This document shows, one piece after another, positions 6,652-10,739 of a stretch of 10,739 nucleotides of DNA (position 1 is its first letter; each line of letters opens with the position of its first letter). Location: contig JAHFAP010000099.1 of assembly GCA_023250495.1 (NCBI GenBank), positions 1 through 10,739 of the forward strand. The letters run 5' to 3'. Source of the stretch: Deltaproteobacteria bacterium (lineage in GTDB: Bacteria > Desulfobacterota > Binatia > UBA9968). A model generated the notes under the pieces. That model did not search any database. It was given only the letters and a program-made list of their open reading frames with translations, and was not told the origin of the DNA. The translations under genes and the position numbers were made by a program.

Positions 6652-6672
6652 TTGAATTTCTTTTGTTATAAG
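6645..6672 (+). promoter_or_regulatory. Likely promoter of the second Rieske gene
   Basis: TTGTCA at 6645-6650 (five of six) is followed after 16 bases by TATAAG at 6667-6672 (five of six), in an AT-rich patch standing out from its GC-rich surroundings. The expected leader before 6749 would be about 70 bases. Confidence 0.55.
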
Positions 6673-6738
6673 AGGTAGGTGCCGTAGCTAGAATTACGCC
6701 GCATTAGTGTGAAAGACGGGATTCATTCGTAGCATGTC

Positions 6739-6744
6739 AGGAGG
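6739..6744 (+). promoter_or_regulatory. Ribosome binding site deciding the second Rieske start
   Basis: AGGAGG lies four bases before the ATG at 6749. The ATG at 6734, five codons upstream in frame, has no purine-rich site at a useful distance and itself precedes this AGGAGG, so 6749 is preferred. Confidence 0.6.
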
Positions 6745-6748
6745 CGTT

Positions 6749-7951
6749 ATGGCGTCGATCAAGCGCAAGAAAAAGAAAGGCCGGGCAAGGTTGAGCTTCA
6801 CGGACTTGGTCTCAACCGGACCCGGCACCCTGGCGGGAAGATACATGCGCATGTTCTGGCATCCGGTCTATCGCGCCGAAGACCTTGCACCCGGAAAGGC
6901 AAAACCGATCCGTATTATGAGCGAGGATTTCACCCTCTACCGCGGCACAGGCGGGACGCCTCATGTCGTGGCATTTCGCTGCGCCCATCGGGGAACCCAG
7001 TTATCCGCGGGATGGGTTGAGGGCGACTGCATCCGCTGCATGTATCACGGCTGGCTTTACGACAGTACGGGTCAGTGTCTGGAGCAACCGGCTGAGCAGG
7101 AATCCTTCGCCAAAAAGATCAGCATTCGCAGCTATGCGACCCAGGAGTACCTCGGGCTCATCTTTGCCTACCTCGGCGAGGGCAAGGCGCCGCCGTTTCC
7201 CCGCTACCTGCATTTCGAGAGGGAAGGCGGGCTGGAAGTTTTGCCGGTGCAAGTATGGCCATGTAACTTCTTCCAACGCGTGGACAACAACGGGGACACT
7301 TTCCACGTGCCCTTCGTGCACCGTGGCGCCTATCTATCGTCCGACATACGCAGCGGCCTTCCGGCAATATCAAAAGAAGAGACCCCTTGGGGCACTACGG
7401 GCTACGCCGCCTTTCCGGGCGGCTGGACGAACGTCTTGCAATTCGTGATGCCTAACGCCTACACGTTTAGGAATCCCGCGCCGGACAAGGATATTCCTTG
7501 GGACGACCGCTTCCAGTGGGACGTGCCGCTCGACGATCAGCACTCACTGCAGTTTCGCCTGCGGCTGGTGCCTCTCACCGGAGAGGCTGCGCGCCAGTAT
7601 CGAGAGCGCCGGGCCGCATTGCTCGCTGAGGAGAGATTTTCCATTGTCGATGCGGGCCAGGCCGTTCTGACCGGTAAGTTGAATTTTGAGGATCTGGAGA
7701 AGCTTACGAATGACAAGATTTCCCTCATCCACGCCCAGGACTACGTTTCCCAGGCCGGCCAGGGAGTCATCGCAGATCGATCGCAGGAGCATCTGGGCCG
7801 GTCCGACGCAGGGATCATCCTGTTTCGGAAGATTTGGGAGCGGGAGCTGCGCGCGCTTGCTGAGGGCCGGCCGCTCAAGAAGTGGGCGTTGCCGCAGACG
7901 GCGGGTCCCGAGTTCGTGCTCGGAACGACGGATAAGGCCTCGCGCACTTGA
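6749..7951 (+). CDS. Rieske non-heme iron oxygenase, alpha subunit (second, divergent copy)
   Basis: A 400-residue protein from the preferred ATG (405 if 6734 is used). Rieske ligands are C78-A-H80 and C97-M-Y-H100 with 16 residues between. The catalytic iron motif is D183-T-F-H186-V-P-F-V-H191, with D331 as likely third ligand, and the family block 'QGVIADRSQEHLGRSD' is at 338-353. These features place it in the phthalate/vanillate-type oxygenases that attack aromatic acids or ethers with electrons from a separate reductase. The N-terminus is strongly basic (KRKKKKGRAR at 5-14). Beyond the shared motifs, the sequence between the domains differs strongly from the enzyme at 1075, so it is a second enzyme rather than a recent duplicate, probably with its own substrate. 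It diverges from the SBP gene at 6566 and converges with the dehydrogenase at 7991. Confidence 0.93.
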   Translation: MASIKRKKKKGRARLSFTDLVSTGPGTLAGRYMRMFWHPVYRAEDLAPGKAKPIRIMSEDFTLYRGTGGTPHVVAFRCAHRGTQLSAGWVEGDCIRCMYHGWLYDSTGQCLEQPAEQESFAKKISIRSYATQEYLGLIFAYLGEGKAPPFPRYLHFEREGGLEVLPVQVWPCNFFQRVDNNGDTFHVPFVHRGAYLSSDIRSGLPAISKEETPWGTTGYAAFPGGWTNVLQFVMPNAYTFRNPAPDKDIPWDDRFQWDVPLDDQHSLQFRLRLVPLTGEAARQYRERRAALLAEERFSIVDAGQAVLTGKLNFEDLEKLTNDKISLIHAQDYVSQAGQGVIADRSQEHLGRSDAGIILFRKIWERELRALAEGRPLKKWALPQTAGPEFVLGTTDKASRT

Positions 7952-7986
7952 ACCTTTGAACCCTTGAACGGTTTGAACCGTTCAAG
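7947..7986. repeat. TTGAACC-unit repeat with 24-base palindrome between convergent genes
   Basis: Successive units CTTGAACC, TTTGAACCC, TTGAACGG and TTTGAACCG run from the last codons of the Rieske gene onward. Within them CTTGAACGGTT (7963-7973) and AACCGTTCAAG (7976-7986) form perfect 11-base arms around TG. It lies between two convergent genes and could end transcription from both sides, although no run of T follows the stem. It also looks like a low-complexity interspersed repeat. Confidence 0.6.
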
Positions 7987-7990
7987 TCGT

Positions 7991-8755
7991 TTAAGCAGTC
8001 ATATAGGGGACCTCGATCCGGTGCCGCTCATTCCATTCGCTAGAAACAAACGAACGGCCGGTCACTTCAATGGATTCATCGGATGCCAGATAGACGGCGC
8101 AAGCCCTCACGACTTCGGGGCTAAGCATCTTCTTTCCCTTGTTGCCGGGAATTTTGCGTATCGCCTCAGTCGCTACGATGCCTCCCGGGTCGAGGGCATT
8201 CACCCTTATGTTATGGGAGCTATTCTCGAGAGACATGACCTGAGTCAATCCCTCGACGCCGAACTTGGCGGCGCAGTAAGGCCCCCTCAACGCTCTGCCT
8301 AGTTTTCCCTGTGGGGAAGATATATTAATAATCGACCCAAACCTCTGTGCCCTCATCATTCTCAGCGCCTCCCTGCTACACAAAAAAGTTCCGCTGAGGT
8401 TAGTGTCAAGCACCTTAAGCCAGACTTGAAAAGGAGTATCCGCTACTTCCAGGTCTATTGGGCCCTCTCGAGGCCAGGCAAAGCCCGCGTTGTTCACCAG
8501 GATGTCCAGCTTGCCGAATTTTTTCTTTATAGCTCGAAATAAGGAACCAACATCTTTCTCAGCGGTAACGTCCGCCCTCAAGCCTAGAACCTTTTCCACC
8601 GGCAAACTCAACCGTGCCAGAGCCCCATCAACATCGGCTTTATGAAGATCACAAATGACAACCCGCGCTCCTTCCTCAGCATAGGCCTGAACAATCTCCC
8701 ACCCGATGCCTCTTACCGATCCTGTTACACAGGCTACCTTGCCGCTTAGCTTCAT
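7991..8755 (-). CDS. Short-chain dehydrogenase/reductase (SDR family)
   Basis: 254 residues from the ATG at 8755; the longer frame opening with TTG at 8800 is not preferred because the family begins at 'KLSGKVACVTG'. Ribosome site is weak (GAGAG at 8767-8763). Classical SDR features: cofactor loop T11-G-S-V-R-G-I-G18, D36 closing strand two (favours NAD(H) over NADP(H)), NNAG at 88-91, and catalytic N119, S147, Y160 and K164 (YCAAK). 'NALDPGGIVAT' at 186-196 is the usual post-catalytic loop. The end is unusual: after VTGRSFVSSEWN there is a charged tail (ERHRIEVPYMTA) instead of the common glycine-rich 'DGG' end. Cytoplasmic, probably oxidising or reducing an alcohol, diol or keto intermediate. 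It could serve the neighbouring oxygenases, for instance as a cis-diol dehydrogenase, but the substrate is not readable. Confidence 0.92.
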   Translation of the reverse strand: MKLSGKVACVTGSVRGIGWEIVQAYAEEGARVVICDLHKADVDGALARLSLPVEKVLGLRADVTAEKDVGSLFRAIKKKFGKLDILVNNAGFAWPREGPIDLEVADTPFQVWLKVLDTNLSGTFLCSREALRMMRAQRFGSIINISSPQGKLGRALRGPYCAAKFGVEGLTQVMSLENSSHNIRVNALDPGGIVATEAIRKIPGNKGKKMLSPEVVRACAVYLASDESIEVTGRSFVSSEWNERHRIEVPYMTA

Positions 8756-8860
8756 CGTTCTACTCTCAGTCAACCCCTGAATTGGGTCAAGTGAGCGCAA
8801 GCTAGTCGATTTTCATTCTTCCAGTCAAGAAGAAATTAGCCGCGATTATTCACCGTCTCC

Positions 8861-8887
8861 CTTGGCGTCCTTTGCGCCTTTGCGCGA
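8861..8887. repeat. Imperfect 8-9 base tandem repeat (CTTTGCGCC type)
   Basis: CTTGGCGTC, CTTTGCGCC and TTTGCGCGA follow each other directly. The same kind of 'CTTGGCG/CTTTGCG' string is common in gaps of environmental bacterial genomes and sits beside the CTTCGTGGT-type repeat here. Confidence 0.5.
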
Positions 8888-8901
8888 GTCGTGTTGTCTT
8901 C

Positions 8902-8967
8902 CTTCGAGACCTTCGTGCCCTTCGTGGTTAAAATCCTCTCACCACGAAGAGCACGAAGCACACGAAG
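8902..8967. repeat. Inverted repeat built from 9-base units (CTTCGTGGT / ACCACGAAG)
   Basis: The left arm consists of CTTCGAGAC, CTTCGTGCC and CTTCGTGGT (8902-8928); the right arm of ACCACGAAG, AGCACGAAG and CACACGAAG (8941-8967). The arms are complementary at 23 of 27 positions around a 12-base loop. It is a recognisable member of a widespread interspersed repeat type. It lies upstream of both flanking genes, so a terminator role is unlikely. Confidence 0.75.
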
Positions 8968-9003
8968 TTTGGACCATTCGCCGTGGCAAAAGCGAATCTT
9001 AAG

Positions 9004-9031
9004 TTGACAAAAGACAACGCTAGCGGATAAA
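9004..9031 (+). promoter_or_regulatory. Likely promoter of the VOC-family gene
   Basis: A perfect TTGACA at 9004-9009 is followed after 16 bases by GATAAA at 9026-9031 (four of six). It lies just outside the repeat block and 34 bases before the ATG at 9065, which allows a short leader containing the AAGGAG. Confidence 0.5.
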
Positions 9032-9049
9032 TTGATCCCAAATCGCGTG

Positions 9050-9055
9050 AAGGAG
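9050..9055 (+). promoter_or_regulatory. Ribosome binding site deciding the VOC gene start
   Basis: AAGGAG nine bases before ATG 9065. The frame is open upstream to a TTG at 9032, but that has no such site and overlaps the promoter candidate. Confidence 0.75.
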
Positions 9056-9064
9056 ACTTTACAT

Positions 9065-9547
9065 ATGCCAAAGATCAAAGGGCTGAGCCACGTGGTGCTC
9101 TACGTGAATGATCTGGACAAGATGGTGGCGTTCTACCGGGACGTTCTCGGGCTCATGAAATACCACGAGCACCCAGGGCGTATGGTGTTCATGACGCCTG
9201 ATCCCGCGATCGACGATCACCAGCTCGCTCTGGCCAAGGGACGCGAGGGCAACGCCAAGATCATCGCGCACATCGCCTGGCGCGTGGAGACGCCGGCCGA
9301 CGTCAAGGCGTTCTACGAACGGTTCAAGGCGCAAGGTGTCCCGATCGACCACTGCGTAAGCCACGCTTACGAGGAGATGGGAAACACCGTCTCGTGCTAT
9401 TTCCTTGATCCCGAAGGGAACCGCCTCGAGGTTTACGCTCTGGTGCCGGAGCGCGACGAGGCGCGTATGAATCGGCCCCTCGACCTGGACAAGAGCGTGG
9501 ACGAGATCATCGCCCAGGCCAGCGGGCTCGACGCGGAGCGCGCTTAG
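9065..9547 (+). CDS. VOC-superfamily metalloprotein (glyoxalase / extradiol dioxygenase fold)
   Basis: A 160-residue cytoplasmic protein made of two beta-alpha-beta-beta-beta modules. It opens with IKGLSHVVLYVNDLDKMVAF, the classic VOC start, and 'FYRDVLGL' (23-30) follows. Module two begins at 'AHIAWRV' (68-74), and the end strand is 'DPEGNRLEVYA' (115-125). Metal ligands can be placed at H9, H69 and E122, the His-His-Glu set of single-domain extradiol (catechol 2,3-) dioxygenases; H52 (DDHQLAL) may add to or replace one of these, as in glyoxalase-type members. A charged helical tail follows (130-160). Near Rieske oxygenases and a dehydrogenase, ring cleavage of a catechol-like product is an attractive role, but lactoylglutathione lyase-like or resistance roles share this fold. 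Its stop is 32 bases from the convergent propeller gene. Confidence 0.88.
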   Translation: MPKIKGLSHVVLYVNDLDKMVAFYRDVLGLMKYHEHPGRMVFMTPDPAIDDHQLALAKGREGNAKIIAHIAWRVETPADVKAFYERFKAQGVPIDHCVSHAYEEMGNTVSCYFLDPEGNRLEVYALVPERDEARMNRPLDLDKSVDEIIAQASGLDAERA

Positions 9548-9579
9548 AGCCCGGAAGAGCCCTCAACAACCTGTAAGCG

Positions 9580-10739
9580 CTATTCCAGCGGTTCGATCTT
9601 GATGATCGCCGCCCCGTGGTTGTTGCCGACCCAAAAGGTCGGCGGGTTGGTTGTGTTATCGACGTTCACCCGGCGAATGTTGGTGGTCTGCGGGAGCAGG
9701 TACTGGGTGAATTCCTCCGTCTTGGTGTTCAGCCGCACGACATAGTCATTGGTCATGCCGCCCGTCCAGGCATATCCGTTCTTGTCCAGAACCGCATCAT
9801 AAGGATTGGTCCAAGGGAAAGGGACCGCCCACTCCCGGATTCGCTCCGTCTTGGTATCGAACATCCCGATCATGTTGCCGCGATATTCCGCAAACCACAG
9901 CCGGTCCTGCGGGTCCATGTGGCCTCGCCGGGGAGCCGAATTGGGAGTCGGAGTCGGGAAGGGAGTGACGTTCAAGGTCTTTGCGTCGATCCTGATAATG
10001 TATTGGCCGCCGAAATTCGTGCCGTAAAAATTGTTCTTAGAGTCGGAGATGACGCCGTAGGAGCCAAGCCGGTCCGCCGGCGGGCCGTCCTTCGGCAGCC
10101 CGCGCGAATAGTCGACGGTGTACCACTCGCCGGTTTTCAAATCGAGCCGATACTCATCATCGCCGCCGATCCATACCTTGCCATCGAGGTTGAGGTGCAC
10201 GGGATCGACCATCGCCAGCCGGGCCTCGTTGTTTTCCATGAACTTCGGCGCGTTCCAGGTCGAGAATTTCTGCGTCTTGCGGTCGAATTTCGCGATGGCT
10301 GCCTGGTACATCATGCCCAGCCAGACGTTCCCTTCCGGATCGAATCCCACGTCGAGAGCGCCGGCGGGGGCGCCGGGCTTCGTTACTGGAATCGGATACT
10401 CCACTGCTTTGGCGGTCTTGGGGTCGAGCTTGCCGAGATACTGGGAGCCAAAATCGGAATACCAAACCATGCCTTCGGCATCGACGGCGGCGTCATGCGG
10501 CATGGCCTCGGGACGCGGCAGATCATACTCGGTGATGATCACCCGGGTTGCCTTGCCCTTCGGCCGCGGGAGAGTTTTCAGCGGATATTCCCATTTGGAA
10601 AACTTGCTGAGATTGATCGTGCTCATATATTGCGCGAACTTAGCCATTTGCTGCTGCTGCGCCGGTGACGGCTCGCGAACGCCGGGGCGCACCTGGGAGC
10701 GCAGCGGCGTGCTGCCCTGCGCGTAGTTTCTCATTCGCT
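9580..10739 (-). CDS. Beta-propeller protein, virginiamycin B lyase-like, N-terminus missing
   Basis: The frame is open to the right edge. A Met codon at 10734 has no visible ribosome site and no signal peptide follows it, so the true start is probably outside. From that Met, 384 residues are read. Seven repeated blade signatures of the form 'D-x-x-G-x-x-W' plus '(I/L)-x-(K/R)-(F/I/L)-D-x-K-T' can be counted: near 84-107, 131-154, 183-201, 231-253, 273-296, 317-339 and 358-381, which matches the seven-bladed fold of Vgb. H272 and E283 (HMDPQDRLWFAEY) lie where Vgb-like proteins have conserved residues, but I cannot place the catalytic set with certainty. Most proteins of this type in environmental genomes are not shown to act on streptogramins; a role in binding or lysing a cyclic ester, or in surface recognition, is possible. 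Longer relatives carry extra N-terminal domains, which may lie beyond the edge. Confidence 0.8.
   Translation of the reverse strand, partial: RMRNYAQGSTPLRSQVRPGVREPSPAQQQQMAKFAQYMSTINLSKFSKWEYPLKTLPRPKGKATRVIITEYDLPRPEAMPHDAAVDAEGMVWYSDFGSQYLGKLDPKTAKAVEYPIPVTKPGAPAGALDVGFDPEGNVWLGMMYQAAIAKFDRKTQKFSTWNAPKFMENNEARLAMVDPVHLNLDGKVWIGGDDEYRLDLKTGEWYTVDYSRGLPKDGPPADRLGSYGVISDSKNNFYGTNFGGQYIIRIDAKTLNVTPFPTPTPNSAPRRGHMDPQDRLWFAEYRGNMIGMFDTKTERIREWAVPFPWTNPYDAVLDKNGYAWTGGMTNDYVVRLNTKTEEFTQYLLPQTTNIRRVNVDNTTNPPTFWVGNNHGAAIIKIEPLE

Larger units (their letters stand above)
8756..9064. other. 309-base divergent gap with repeats and one promoter candidate
   Basis: No credible gene was found. The gap between the divergent dehydrogenase and VOC genes holds an imperfect 9-base periodic stretch at 8861-8887, the inverted repeat at 8902-8967 and a promoter candidate at 9004-9031. 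The 80-codon minus-strand frame across it has the composition of a translated repeat, not of a protein. Confidence 0.7.

Noticed and set aside
8756..8800. TTG at 8800 as start of the dehydrogenase
   Set aside because: The SDR family starts at the MKLSGKVA segment encoded from ATG 8755; the extra 15 residues have no family match.
3497..8967. CRISPR array
   Set aside because: The repeats in the gaps are palindromic or short-period and are not separated by regular unique spacers; no cas genes are present.
8836..9078. 80-codon minus-strand frame between the dehydrogenase and VOC genes
   Set aside because: Its C-terminal half (ILTTKGTKVSKEDNT and onward) is the translation of interspersed repeats, and it overlaps the VOC promoter and start.
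9523..9553. Possible terminator hairpin (CGGGCTC / GAGCCCG) at the end of the VOC gene
   Set aside because: Only seven-base arms with a 17-base loop, mostly inside the coding region and without a T-tract.
9616..10668. Long plus-strand frame (350 codons) opposite the propeller gene
   Set aside because: Antisense shadow of the propeller gene; composition follows complementary codons and there is no domain pattern or ribosome site.

Overview
The window reads as a catabolic or accessory region from an uncultured environmental bacterium. Nearly every gene has a good Shine-Dalgarno sequence, the base composition is moderately GC-rich by eye, and the gaps carry palindromic interspersed repeats. Three features together recall soil and groundwater lineages such as Binatota, Rokubacteria/Methylomirabilota, Tectomicrobia or former Deltaproteobacteria: repeats of the kind CTTCGTGGT/ACCACGAAG and AGCAGCCTG-ended inverted repeats, several stand-alone NMT1/THI5-like (NitT/TauT) substrate-binding proteins, and phthalate-family Rieske oxygenases. 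That taxonomic call is an inference with low certainty; no rRNA or marker gene is present.

Layout from left to right. Positions 1-904 (minus) encode a substrate-binding protein (SBP) cut off by the window start. Diverging from it is a plus-strand group: a Rieske oxygenase alpha subunit (1075-2388), a two-cupin protein (2432-3493), a PqqC/TenA-like helical-bundle protein (3644-4402) and a second SBP (4527-5543). A third SBP (5559-6566, minus) converges on the second with a 15-base gap. It diverges from a second, distinct Rieske oxygenase (6749-7951, plus). Then come a short-chain dehydrogenase (7991-8755, minus), a VOC-family (extradiol dioxygenase/glyoxalase fold) protein (9065-9547, plus) and a beta-propeller protein resembling virginiamycin B lyase (9580 to the right edge, minus), whose N-terminus lies outside the window.

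A plausible joint role is uptake and oxidative breakdown of one or more small aromatic or heterocyclic compounds. The periplasmic SBPs would recognise the ligands, the Rieske enzymes would hydroxylate or demethylate, the cupin, VOC and PqqC-like proteins could carry later metal-dependent oxidation or ring cleavage, and the dehydrogenase could oxidise or reduce an intermediate. No ABC permease or ATPase, Rieske reductase or ferredoxin, or transcription regulator is encoded here, so these partners must be elsewhere. The 'SBP divergent from Rieske oxygenase' arrangement occurs twice, which is the most striking organisational feature.

Non-coding content: likely sigma70-type promoters lie in the divergent gaps, including a back-to-back pair sharing the -35 bases at 6645-6651. 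Repeats lie in most gaps: a paired REP-like element (3516-3605), a 127-base inverted-repeat element that supplies the C-terminus and stop of the PqqC-like gene (4379-4505), a TTGAACC-unit hairpin (7947-7986) and a 9-base-periodic inverted repeat (8902-8967).
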